Part shown: in pieces, positions 53,101-63,800 of the stretch
Layout: every line of letters begins with the position of its first letter
Numbering within the stretch: position 1 is the stretch's first letter
Assembly (NCBI RefSeq): GCF_000003815.2
Contig: NC_049991.1
Span: 7,276,087-7,340,086 of the forward strand
Direction of reading: 5' to 3'
Length of the DNA stretch: 64,000 nt
Source: Branchiostoma floridae
Lineage: Eukaryota; Chordata; Leptocardii; Amphioxiformes; Branchiostomatidae
Position numbers and translations under genes: made by a program
The notes under the pieces: model-generated
The model's database searches: none
The model's input: the letters and a program-made list of their open reading frames with translations, nothing else
What the model was told of the DNA's origin: nothing

Positions 53101-56100
53101 AAACTGGTGCAGAGGTACCACCAGATTCTGATCCACGCCCTACAGACGTTGTCAAAAGGCAAGGAGCAACATCGCGTACACTACACACTGAGCATGAGAT
53201 AGAAGGTGATCTTTTAACGATCTTATTTAAGACTGCAAATGTGCAATATGTTATGATTGCCTCTTGAGACAGAAAGTTGCAACCGCAAGACCATAATGAT
53301 AGCATGTTCAGAGAATCATTAGGATTAAATCCTACAAAAATGGCTTTTGCTTTTTGCTTGTCAGCCCGATATTTCAATGTTTTGGAAGGCTATTATCACA
53401 GTTACCGATACGAAGCACACTGACACTAATTGTTCTCATGTCATCCGTCAAAAATTGTGAAAAAATAAATTTAAAAAACATCACAAAAATTTAGTTCAAA
53501 TGTCTAAAATAATATTTTGTACAGATAACAGGCACATATTCTGCAGTATTTCATATTGGAGGGTTGAAATACACTCCCAAAGATGTCATACTTATGTCTG
53601 CAATACTGCAATTCAGACTATATAGTAGAATGCCCAACTGCAGCCTCGTTCTGATGCCATGGCCCCGGATGATCCCAGGCAATCCAACATGGCTGCCATA
53701 ACTGGAATAACCCTTATTTAGAGGTCTTAGTTTCTTTGGTATCTAATGGCTTTCACTTCCGTCGTATATGTAGATTGATAATAGCTATTTTACCGATGTT
53801 GCTTACAGGGACTTTGGAAACAGTGGGGGCCATGTCCCGTGAACTACAGGAAAATCCAACTGGTCAGGCACAGGTTCTTATCACGTCTGCAGATGACCGG
53901 TGAGTATATTAAATAATGTAACAATTATGTAATCATACTAGTAAAGTGAATACTCTGACAGGGTTCTAAATACTTTTGATAGCCAAATTGGCAACCTCAA
54001 AAGCTAGGTTGCCCAATTCCATGATGCCGCGGAATTACCCCAATCTCGAGCTCTGCAGCTGGATTAGAATACTTTGTGTAAATAGTAAGGAAATGTATAC
54101 AATCGGGGAAAATGCCCAGGGGAAAATATGCTACATTTAGACAAAATATTTAATACCCCTCTGGCTATCAGGTCTGAGAATGCTTATTAAAAGTGATCAA
54201 TTTATTGCCTGATCTTGGGAAATTTTCAAAAAAATTGATTGAGTAATAATATAAAACAAACATAAATGTGCGGCGCAACTGCGCAGCCATGTATTTTGAA
54301 CACTAATACAACTCTTAGACAAAATAAATGCAGCTGTAACCTTCAATAGCACATAAAAAAGTAAAGTCAAAACAAACACCAGATGTCGAGATGAGGTAAT
54401 AGTTACTGCTATTGGTTGCAAAGCCAATACTCTTAACAGTCACCTACATTATGTGTACCCTCACCCCTAGTCGTCACCTTAGTCCTTAGCTCCATACAAA
54501 GAATAATTGTATTGCAACAATACAATGTATGACAACGTGTATATTTTGTGTTGCATCAACATTTTCATTATATATGCCATTCGAAACATACATGCATTTA
54601 CCATTTTCATGTAGCTGATCCAGCCGTAAAAGAGGGCTTTTCTCAAAATTGAAACAAATACTAATCTATATTAATTTTGGCGACACCTTCCGGGCGAAGC
54701 CAATTTCGTCCTCATCAGCTGCAGGTCGACCGGGTAAACGATTTTTCACCCAACCTTCTTTATTTTGAATACAGTGTGGAGATCAAAACAGATGACCTTG
54801 GCCCGGAGGAGCAGGAGATATTCCGCAGGTTTGCTGAAAAAGCCAAGAATGTGACTGACCAATCTCCAGTGGAGTTGCTACAAACCCTCCACGAGGAGGT
54901 TGGGCAACACGTTGATGAGGAAGCGTGGATGGGGCAGGCGTACGTCCGTATTGGCATCGTCGGTGTCTCGGGTGCGGGCAAAAGCACCTACATTAACTCC
55001 TTCCGGGGGCTGAGGGCTAGCGACCCGGGGGCAGCAGCGGTCGGCGTCATCGAGACCACGACGGAGGCTGAAGAGTACCGTCATCCCAAACATGACCACG
55101 TCATCCTGGTGGACTTTCCGGGAGCTCTCTTCAAACTAGAAGGTGGACATAGACGATCTGTCACCTTTGATATGAAAGAATATACAAGAAAGTTTGAGGG
55201 AAAGATGAAGGAATGCAATGTTCTGCTCGTCTTCACAAGCGTTCGGGTCCATGACAACGCCGTGTGGATCGCAGCAAAGGCCAGAGAAATTGGCAAAAAG
55301 GTACTGTTCGTCCGCTCCATGCTCGATGTGGATATCTACAACAAACAACGTGACGACCCGGCCTACTTTACTGGGGGGCAGGAGGAAGGCGAGAAACGAC
55401 TCCTTCAGCTCCATCGGCAGGACTACGTCACCATGCTGGAGACGATGGGATATGGGCGTGTGGCCCCTGAGGAAGTCTTCATCATCAGTGGCATGCTGGA
55501 ACACATCCAGCGCGGAAGCTGGGATGCTCCTGCCCTGAAGGAAGCCATGTTAAAGCAGCTACATATCCAACAGCAGATACTGTTCATCACGATCTGCCAA
55601 GATTTCTCTCCAACAATGGCAAGGGCAAAGGCGAAGATCTACAAGAGCCGAGCTTGGAAAGTAGCGCTAAGAGTTGCCGCTGCTGGGGTCATACCATTTG
55701 CGGGGGGATCGATCAACGCAGGTGTGTAAAATGCATATATATGTCCTGATAAAAGTGTCTTGTTATAACGAGACTATTTCCTGCCCCCCCCCCCCTTGTG
55801 AAATATGATATGTGGATACGTAGCAATACTCTTATACACAGGCGAGTGTAGGAACCCTTCTTGACGCTAACGTGTGACACGACCAGCAAACATATATACC
55901 GTCTGAAGAATACGATGTTAGTCTTTTTAGATCGTTTTGTCTGATTTTTGGTAGTTATGTAGGGATTGGAAATATGAAGGTCGATAATTGGCCTCCTAGC
56001 GGCGAGTTACGGAACTAAAGCGGAGGTTCTAAGTTGCCAGGTTTATGATTTTTGACTAGGGGATACGTCTTTTGGCCGGGCAGGGAGTAAGTCATTGGCA

Positions 56101-57220
56101 TTCTGGCGGCTTGTTTTGAACGGCAGAGGGCGATTTTGTTGTTATCTTTGGTAAAGCAGGGGTTGGTGGATTTGTATTATCATTAGTATTAACATACCTT
56201 AGGTGATGATTAAAATCCTGGAATTTATTGTATGAAAATCTAGGCTTCATTTAAGCGATTAATGAAGAAGATGAATATTTCACTTGAACCTCAGATGTTG
56301 ACCTATTTTCTGGGACACAATAAGCTTCCCTGCCCTGAGCAGCTGTATGGCAGATGCCTGCAGTTGATGACAGGGTGAAAATAATCAAACGAAATCATGC
56401 AAATCACGGCAGCATTTGCATTACTGACAAAATAGTCGAATAGGCTTCATTACTTTCGCCTACATTGTACCTAATTAATGAGAAAATGCTTTAATCTCAT
56501 TGTGGTAAATGACAGCAATTTCTTACTTTTGGCATTTGAAAGTCATGTACAAGTGAACATCATCAATTATGTTTGGATGGCACCGATGATCAACTAAATA
56601 ATGTATGCAAATCAGGATCGTGTTTGCATTATTGATGATGAACACAATTAATCCACGCTTTGTAAAGTTTCAAATCATTTCGCGAAGGCATGAGGTCGTA
56701 GAACTCGAGTCTGTTTATTCGAACAGTAGCTATACACATTTCTGTACTTCTTTACACCTTGAAAAATGTGAGGTGGTAAATATTATGCCTTTGCTAGCAT
56801 ATGCTGACATATTGTTTGTCATTCATTTAAGGCATTTTTATCACGACGGTGACACAGTTCAAAAGAGGTTTCGGGCTTGACGAGACCTCCGTGCGTAAGC
56901 TGGCTGTTCTAACGGGCAAGGAAGCGGCGGATCTGCAGCACTTCGTGGATGAAAGGATGTCTCTTGTCAACAAGATCACACAGTACTTCCAAGGCGATAT
57001 CGATATACAAAGTCTTAAGGAAGCCCTTGTTGCAGCTGGTGCAAGTGAATTTCTTGCAGGCGCTCTAGCCGTGGATGCTGCCATAGATATGGCGGTCCCT
57101 TTTATCGGCGGTCTTTTTACAGCACCGGCGTCTTACCGCATCGCCTCGAATATTCTGAATCTTGTCATAGAGCAACAAGAGAAGTGTGCGCTTGCTTTGT
57201 ACGAGCTTGCCTTCCGTTAG
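47195..57220 (+). CDS. Gene B: glycosyltransferase - TRADD-N - coiled coil - IRG GTPase (predicted fusion)
   Basis: Exons: 47131-47198 (coding from ATG at 47195), 48947-50152, 50469-51047, 51260-51343, 51789-52298, 52550-52660, 53056-53205, 53809-53899, 54700-55721, 56832-57220. Introns are phase 1, except the one before the GTPase exon, which is phase 2. The joined frame is 4146 bp, 1381 aa. Domains in order: GT-B glycosyltransferase (about 2-403), TRADD-N-like (about 425-595), acidic linker, coiled coil (about 660-790), three Ser/Glu/Thr-rich linker exons, IRG GTPase with its helical domain (about 912-1381). The GTPase exon has an in-frame stop upstream and no ATG before its P-loop, so it must be spliced to something; this gene is the only candidate seen. 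Least certain is the acceptor GCGAAG at 54699. Confidence 0.6.
47220..47480. repeat. Dispersed repeat (monomer family) in gene B intron 2
   Basis: It has 'aacaagataactcaagaacg', 'gggttggtgggttg' and CTAGCTGCTAG-type phrases matching monomers in the 9695-11032 insertion. A TTATGTAAA...ATTTGCATG pair lies near 47580. Confidence 0.55.
48947..50152 (+). CDS. Gene B exon 3, GT-B glycosyltransferase domain
   Basis: 1206 bp, acceptor CTCTTTGCCCACAG, donor GAAG|GTATCT. It begins DNPAVLLLSEVYGKLKGGIS (Gly-Gly loop of the N-terminal Rossmann half). It carries VLCIGRVAGVEKLKGLD, where the Arg and Lys are expected to hold the donor phosphates, and the E-x7-E motif in SRAEPFGLVGLEAIATG near residue 303. 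All hallmark residues of an active family-4-like enzyme are present. Substrate and acceptor are unknown. I see no signal peptide or membrane anchor, so it is probably cytosolic. Confidence 0.9.
50469..51047 (+). CDS. Gene B exon 4, TRADD-N-like domain
   Basis: Phase 1-1, acceptor CCTCTTTTAG, donor AAAG|GTAAGC. A Ser/Asp-rich leader (GSSSDEESLQENYRILRVSE) precedes a helical region with FDEEVLNSPEELESRLLDF. The core is LKKIEDGCVLCTLEFDG, FLRGYRDGKLSETLTQEL and VYVHVTLLVASD. The core aligns by pattern with the strand-helix-strand of TRADD-N that ends the TRAF2-binding fold. Conserved with A (16277-16852) and C (63567 onward). Confidence 0.72.
51260..51343 (+). CDS. Gene B exon 5, acidic linker
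   Basis: Phase 1-1, acceptor CCACCTCACACAG, donor CCAG|GTTAAA. It encodes GSKPEETDRTQGDEEM... and ends DTPG; same length and ending as in gene A. Confidence 0.65.
51789..52298 (+). CDS. Gene B exon 6, coiled coil
   Basis: Phase 1-1, acceptor GATTTCTCCCTAG, donor TCGG|GTAAAT. The first third (LHAMQMQISPAQNVIFQLGL ... DWACDSLTNQLAQRL) is helical. It is followed by a long heptad-rich stretch (VRELQSKVRSTIELHNNRVE through LQAENAKLLAKLAAKKA), predicted to oligomerise. Confidence 0.75.
52550..53899 (+). CDS. Gene B exons 7-9, Ser/Glu/Thr-rich linkers
   Basis: Exon 7 is 52550-52660 (DEPMYDKTRLEKQTQTDPEV...), exon 8 is 53056-53205 (ASEEARAADTSRGLLQTGAE...) and exon 9 is 53809-53899 (GTLETVGAMSRELQENPTGQ ... 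TSADD). Splice sites are ATGCAG, ATCAG and CTTACAG for the acceptors, and GAAG|GTGACT, GAAG|GTGATC and CCGG|GTGAGT-type donors. Exons 7 and 8 are phase 1-1; exon 9 is phase 1-2. They are short and low in complexity, so each call rests on phase and splice context. Confidence 0.5.
52787..53003. mobile_element. MITE in gene B intron 7
   Basis: The arms start GTAACGCTAGTTCACCTTTA and end TAAAGGTGAACTAGCATTAC, with TATCCGTTG / CAACGGATA deeper in. It is a 217-bp foldback element ending about 50 bp before the exon 8 acceptor. Confidence 0.85.
54700..55721 (+). CDS. Gene B exon 10, IRG (p47-like) GTPase G domain
   Basis: Frame open from 54665. The lead-in helices (EEQEIFRRFAEKAKNVTDQS) precede the P-loop GVSGAGKST, switch region GVIETTTEAEEYRHP, G3 DFPG and a G4 region FVRSMLDVDI. 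The order and the GV-[IV]-E-x-T switch motif are those of immunity-related GTPases, which in vertebrates attack pathogen vacuoles. The usual T/S-K-x-D of G4 reads S-M-L-D, losing the Lys. Donor GCAG|GTGTGT is in phase 1. The start used (54700, phase 2) fits the upstream exon; alternative phase-0 acceptors lie at 54718 and 54724. Confidence 0.85.
55910..56170. repeat. Dispersed repeat (monomer family) in gene B intron 10
   Basis: 'tctgatttttggtagttatg', 'gaaggtcgataattgg' and CTCCTAGCGGCGAGTTACGG match the monomers at 9770-10770. ATGCAAAT...ATTTGCAT pairs follow at about 56398-56425 and 56605-56632. Confidence 0.6.
56832..57220 (+). CDS. Gene B exon 11, IRG C-terminal helical domain
   Basis: Acceptor TTGTCATTCATTTAAG, phase 1. 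It continues IFITTVTQFKRGFGLDETSV, helices with a Gly/Ala-rich hydrophobic segment (FIGGLFTAPASYRIASN), and ends LALYELAFR with stop at 57218-57220. The Q-F-x5-GLD-[DE]-TS pattern after the G domain is characteristic of IRG proteins. Confidence 0.83.
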
Positions 57221-59300
57221 TCTAAATTACAGTCTTTACTCCAATTTGATTTTTAGTAATTCTAATACACATGTATATTATGGGCTTCGACTGGTTCGTC
57301 ATCTTGTTATATTTGATTAAGATATCAAAGGAAATTTATAACTTAACAGTTGACGTAACAGTTGCAGCTAAGTTAATGTTATGTTGATTAGAGGCAGTCT
57401 CATAGATATAACACAGCATTTTGGAAAATAATTGCTACTATATGTGGGTACGTACTGTAAATTATTACCAAATAAGAGGCTTAGCAACTTGATTTCGCGT
57501 AGTGTATTCATTCATTGACTTGGTACAGAAGTTCACAGAGTCATCAGAGGGTCGTCAAAAAACAATTGACCAGCTAATGAGTAATAAACCAAAAAGCTAT
57601 GGGGAACTCAAAATCATTATGTACACACTATGCATCTTTTCCCTGAGGTGTTGCAAGCTTCCTGGTAGTACCAGTAGTCTAGTATTATTTCTTCCCTCTA
57701 TAGCCTACAGCCAGATAAATTTGTACAGGTAGTAGCTTATGTTGAAATCACCCGAATCAATCAAAGTGCGTTGGCGAACTGCTGTACTAGGTTAGAGCAG
57801 TGAAGTAGCGGGATCATGTAGTAAGACACGAAAGTGTAAATAGTCTGTAAAGTGTGGAAACAATGCTTCTATTATATGTCTTCTGGTAACTTCTGGGTGA
57901 TATAATTTGATACGTATAAACAGCTGCTGTTCCTTTCCTCATTTCTATTGAAGACATTTTATGTGAACAGCATATCGATGAAAATGTAAAGTATACGTAT
58001 TTTAATAATTATACTTTACATTTTCATCGTAAATTGTATAATTCTGTCCTAACAACCTTTGAAAATAAAATTAGCAATGAACAACTCCAATATTTCATGT
58101 TATATGACTGTGCATGTGTGCAACCATGTCAATGTGTATACACGTGCACGTAAGAGAAGAATAAGATTGTAGACTCTTCGTGATGATCATAATGTTTCAA
58201 CCGAAGATTTTGTCAACTCTAATAATATCTTGTGATTCAGCACAATCTAAAGGGAACAACTACCCTGATAAATGTTCTGTGCATAAGTTATGTAAGACGT
58301 TTTTCTTCGGTAACAGACCACGTTTTTTGTTGATATAGGAATGTAATGTACATTTTAAAATTGTATGATAATATTATATAGTTTTGCGTTTTGCTATACA
58401 AATGTATTTCATTATATTACTGTGCTATATTATCTTGTGTTTGATAGAATTGTCTTATTATCACAGATACAAAGAAAAGTTATGACAGTATCGTTGAATG
58501 CATTATTGTCTGCAATATTATAAATGTACAAATAATGTTACAATACACAGTGACGACATGTTTGTTGATGACGTTTGTTCCCGTCTCCCATCAATTGGTT
58601 TGAAGTGACCTTTGTCGCATGTTTCATGTGTTTTTGGTAATCTATGGACTTGCTAATACATCATTTTCATATAAAACTTTGTGTCATCATAATTCTATAT
58701 GACATGCATAGTGGTGCTATATGACATTTAATTCTTTATCGAGGGCTTTATACATGGATTATTTGCCTCCCTACCAGTATGTTAACTTTGACCACTCATA
58801 GAAATCAAATATGTTATACATAGCTTAATCATATTGTACATTGCAACAAAGAGCCATGTTATATTTTTCCTTTGTGGAAATATCTTCGCAGGAATCTTAA
58901 ATGCTATGAGCGAGTCCTCATATGAACTTGGTTGTACTTAAACATGTTAATTTCAGTTTCATATGTCAATCATACAACACATTTATATATTAATCCAGAG
59001 ACTGACTTGATAATCTCACCAAATCCAAGTTATTAGTGTAGCTACTAATCAACTGTGCCGATCGACTCATGTTTACAGAAAGGATATGAGTCCACCTATG
59101 TCATTAATTTGTTCAAGTTATACTGTTCATCTCTTTGTCAGTTACACCTACTTGGTTATTTAATTTATATCATTTTAGTTGTTACAACGATTTGCTGTTT
59201 TGTCATTTAAGTTCACTGAGTTGATTTTTATTTTGACACTTCATTTCACTTTCAATTATACTTCTTATGTTATACTTGTACATTTATGTTGCCATATGTT
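57221..59300 (+). other. 3' region of gene B, no further gene
   Basis: AT-rich with several AATAAA-type signals (for example about 58065). A perfect 20-bp-stem hairpin lies at 57976-58029. No exon recognised. Confidence 0.5.
57976..58029. repeat. Perfect hairpin downstream of gene B
   Basis: CGATGAAAATGTAAAGTATA and TATACTTTACATTTTCATCG are perfect reverse complements around a 14-base loop. It may fold in the 3' UTR if the transcript extends this far. Confidence 0.8.
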
Positions 59301-59309
59301 TATGATTGT

Positions 59310-59398
59310 TTTGTAACCTTGGACTGTAAAAATGGACTCCAGGAAGAATAGATTTTGCGAGTGTATTGTAAATTCTAATGGAGATCTAAATAAACAAA
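59310..59398 (+). mobile_element. CR1/L2-type LINE 3' tail relic
   Basis: ATGGACTCCAGGAAGAATAG ... TAATGGAGATCTAAATAAAC resembles the conserved 3' end of CR1/L2 elements (GGACCCCAGGAAGA...AATGGGGATC-TAAATAAA), which is the usual length of 5'-truncated copies. Confidence 0.6.
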
Positions 59399-59539
59399 CA
59401 AACAGCTATCAACCAAAACAAGATTAGATAGATACTCATATAGTACATGTGGACTAAATAAACAATAGATTTAAAAAATGTAGAGGTTTTCTATTGATAT
59501 ATAACATAATAGGGTCAATTGAAAGGGAAAAAATACAAC

Positions 59540-60159
59540 AAAAGTAGTGCCCCCTTTTAAGAGGATCTGGAGACCACAGCATAGGGACAATATTAGCTTA
59601 CGAGTTAATTTGCCCCGCACCCTAGTCTGTGTTCAAACAAGCTCTCGCCGGCTGGGGGAGGCGGCAATCTTAGGGCCGGCCGCTAGGGTCGCGATTTTAG
59701 TCAGGCTACCCCGCACCCCAGGATTAAGAAGAAACGATGACGGCCTAGGAGTAACGTTAGGAATGTTTACCTTTGCCCTATTCCAACAATTTTTGGAGAG
59801 GGGGCAGGGATGTCAATATCTGAAGAATGTGATATGCATAATCTTTACGCATTATGAGTTGCATACTACATTTAAAACATGCACTTTGTTACACAATGTG
59901 TTCTGAAGCACCTGCAGTGAGATACAGCGTTTCACACACCATGATACAAAACAGTGTTGCCTTCATTGTTACCTACACGATCGATGTCTACTAAAACATT
60001 ACTTTTCCCTTACAAGCAAAAAAAAATACACACAGACGCTGTTTAACGTTTGAAAAAGATACGGTATGATATCCGCTGACTATCTTCACCAGAAAACTAG
60101 TTCAGACTACTTGTAAATGAACAAAACGTGCACACGTATGGCACCCATACAATTCGCAA
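59540..60159. other. Upstream block of gene C, duplicated from or with gene B
   Basis: AGAGGATCTGGAGACCACAG and CTATTCCAACAATTTTTGGA parallel 45020-45150 upstream of gene B. No coding exon is supported. Confidence 0.55.
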
Positions 60160-60220
60160 TGGTTTGTTCCACGGTGCATTGTTTCCGAGGTCCCAAGTGC
60201 GCTTGCGCACAGGTGTAAAC
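60160..60220 (+). promoter_or_regulatory. Conserved promoter block of gene C
   Basis: GGTTTGTTCCACGGTGCATT, then AAGTGCGCTTGCGCACAGGT, as in genes A and B. Confidence 0.55.
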
Positions 60221-60439
60221 GCCCTTTCCGCAGCTGTTTTTTGGAGAACCTAAAACATATGAAAGAATTTTACCTCTTTAACGTTGAACATTCCTACTTT
60301 TAATCTGCCGTGTGCCGAGTTTTGAAAAGACGGTCAAGTTTTATGATTTTGCCAACGCTCAGTTGCCGAGCTTTTTGCAAGCATTTGACCTGTTTACGAG
60401 AAGATACCAATCAGAGAGCCGGAGACAAACGTCGCGAAC

Positions 60440-60506
60440 GATGACCTCTGACATGAGACGCTTACTTGCGTTGGATCTTTAGAAGAAACAGCCTTTTTCA
60501 ACACAG
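60440..60506 (+). other. Gene C non-coding first exon (5' UTR)
   Basis: CGCTTACTTGCGTTGGATCT, ending TCAACACAG|GTAAGCAAGG. Start approximate. Confidence 0.58.
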
Positions 60507-60892
60507 GTAAGCAAGGAGATTATTGTACGATGGTGAGCCCATAAGTGCAGGTAATACATAATGTTTAAGTTGACACAACCAGCCTTTTGTTTTGAAGGTA
60601 AATGTAGCACCTTTGCACACACACACACACTACCCAATGTACCGAAAATTTACTTCCGGGTTTAGAAAAAATAGGAAATGTTCAGACTTTAAAACTGTCG
60701 GCAAGATAACCAATGTCAGCACGTCGACCAATATATATGTTGCCCGCTTTTTCATTTACATTCCCGTATTTTTGTACAGTAATTACTACTGTCTATATTA
60801 ATGAAGTCTATGCTATTTTGTATTTGTTCACAGTACGTTGCACATAATTTCAATATTCCCACCAGGCAGCACTGGACTACAGAAGAGCAAGA

Positions 60893-63800
60893 ATGGGTAC
60901 ATCACTGCTTATCTATCTTAACTGTTAGCTCTACGGGCTATTTCAAAAAGGGAATGACAATTGGGTGCAAACATCGGTATGTCAAAATTCAGTTTTGCTC
61001 GTAATCTACAGACTGAAGTTAGAGGTCGGCGATCACATACCTCCGCCTCTACCACATGCGTTAGACCGTTCTGTCAATTCTATATATAGTTGATCATAAT
61101 CAATGATTCTGCCTTCCCATTGCTGATTAAGCTACAATAAGACATTATACTTAACGATATGTTGTTTATGAATTATGCTAATGTCATGGTGATGGAAATC
61201 TCTAGTTGCTTATTGAAATGAATCCTACATTGTATTGTTTCTATTTAAACACTTATTGATTGCCACTTAATTATAAGATGTATGCACTACGGTATAATCA
61301 TATTGCAGAAACATTGACTTGTTTTATGCAATTTATCACCAAAATGCCAAAATACAGATTTTTGGTATCACTAGGACGTACCTGGGAGGGGGGTGGTTGG
61401 GTAGCCCTTTCCCCCCTAATAACTTCCCAAGGGCCTGGTGTATGACCAATGTAATTTTGGAGTTATAATGATTATGACATCATTATGATGTCAATTCTGT
61501 AAATTTATGGGTTTAAACCATCGAAATTTGGTATCGCCTCGAAATTCAAAGCTTTACAAAAGGGTTTCTGATTAATATCAAAGCTCTTTGAAGACTTTTG
61601 TTGCCAAAATCAACCACCTTGACGTTAAAAGGGTGTTATAAATTTACTTCATGTACATGAAAGATACATTAAAGCTAGGATCCACTATCTTGGATGGAAA
61701 ATCTTGACTAAAGTGGACTAAAAGCGTTCATAAGAAAATTATATCTTTTAGCAAATACATACAAGGTAGTAACGAAATTCGATTGACAATAACCTGGTTA
61801 TACCTTAGCTAATGATATTGTCTGCCATCTTAGAGTTTGACGAAGTCTTCGAATTAGCCTGATTTATGGATATTAAATCTTAGGTTACATTGAAGTATGT
61901 ATGATATAGACGTCAATGGTATATGACAATAAGCAAGATTTGCTTTAGCATATATCATTGACATCTTATGTACTTCAATATTAATCTTAATCCTGGTAGA
62001 CTGCACAGGTCATGATTATGAAATCATCTTGATATTAATGATAAAAAGCAACATCTCTCATGAGTTTAGCAAATATGTTAGTAAAACTTACGCTGCATTT
62101 TTATTTGCCCACAGATAACACAGCTGTTCTGCTGCTAAGCGAAGTATATGGTACTTTAAAAGGAGGAATTTCTAACATGTATCGTTGGCTTGCACGGGCC
62201 ATTCGGAAACAAGATCCGGCTATTCCGGTGTTAAGTGCTGTTCTAGAAGCAACTGAAGAACACGAGGAGGATGCCAAACGTGATGGAGTGGAACTGTTAC
62301 TCCCTAGGATTGAATCAGGGGATCCGAGGACTACTCCAACTTTAGACTGGATGACATTTGACCATAATGTCAAATACCCACATCTTCCCTCAAAGGTAAG
62401 AACTATCGTGGGACACATTGATGGCACAAGCAGAGCAGCTTGCAGGGTTAAACAGGACCGTTGTTCAGAGGCAACAGTCGTCCTCTTCATCGACGACATA
62501 CCAGAGGACACTGAGCAGTATAAGGGAGATGAAAAGGCCATGGGGATTGGGAAGAAAGAAGATTCAATACTTAAGGATGCAGAAGAAGCTGATGTTGTCT
62601 TCTCTGTCGGTGATAGAACCTTTGATCACTTTGAGAATCAGTTCAGAGCTATACCAGCCAACAAGCAACCTCAACACATGATGTTCCTTCCGCGGCCCTC
62701 CAGTATCTTTGAAGAAGCAAATGCTGAATACAAGAAAACAGAAACGAAAGTAGTACTGTGCATTGGTAGGGTAGCGGGTGTTGAGAAATTGAAGGGACTT
62801 GATCTTGCTGTTGAGGCCCTGAGCACTGTTGCAGGGAAGATACCAGTCAAGTTGCGAGTACGAGGAGTCGACAAAGATGACCTAGAAGCAACCAAGGTCA
62901 TTCTTGAGCACTGCAAGTCAGCTAATCTGCAAATAACCTTCCTTCCTTACGGTACACAGAAGGACATCTGTAAAGACATGTTACAGTCCCATTTGGTCCT
63001 GATGCCTTCTCGTGCCGAACCGTTTGGACTGGTCGGCCTTGAGGCCATCGCAGCTGGAGTTCCTGTTCTTGTGTCTGACAAATCTGGATTGGCAGACTTG
63101 ATCAACAAGTTTGCTCCAAGTTATTACCACTGCATTGTCGAAACGGCCATTAGTGGTGACGATCAAAGAACTGTAGACCGCTGGGTTATGTGCATTGAAA
63201 GGGCCCTGCGACACTGCGAAGCAGCGTTTGCAACAGCTGCCAGTTTAAAGAAGACACTTTTGTCTACAAGATACTGGGAGGAATCCGGAAGGACCTTCAT
63301 CCAGGTTTGCACATGTCCAGGTAAAGATCTGTTATAAAATCATATACCTAGCGAAAGGTTTAAAATTAATAAGGGATTTAAAGGGATTGATGCCGCTTCC
63401 TTTTCGCATGGGAAGAATTAGAAGTATTGCACTGTTCAAAGGGCAAATTCCATCAAAACCTTTAAATGTCGGTTCTCTATAGACCTAGGAGACGCATTAC
63501 CCAAAGTTTTTGCAAAACTAAATGAAATTATCTATGGCCAACGTTTCTCCTATTTTTTGTCTTTAGTACCCAATGCCATGTTAGAGGGCAAAGGTAGAGA
63601 CCACACTGGCGGTTCGCAAGGAAGCAGCTCAGATGAGGAGAGTATGAACTACAGCATACTCAGGACCAGCGAAAGCATCTTTGACGAAGAAGTACTTCAG
63701 GATCCAGAAAAGTTTCAAAGCTTGCTAGTAGATTTCAGGGAACACGTTGACGCCGCCTTGCCTTACTTCAAACTGTCCTGCAAGGCAAAGTTGCGCGTCA

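Noticed and set aside
54677-55729. IRG GTPase as an independent gene starting at 54677
   Set aside because: The frame begins with TTG, has a stop at 54662-54664 and no ATG before the P-loop, so it needs an upstream exon.
59547-59906. 119-residue frame upstream of gene C
   Set aside because: The matching region upstream of gene B has no corresponding open frame, and there are no coding features; treated as duplicated upstream DNA.
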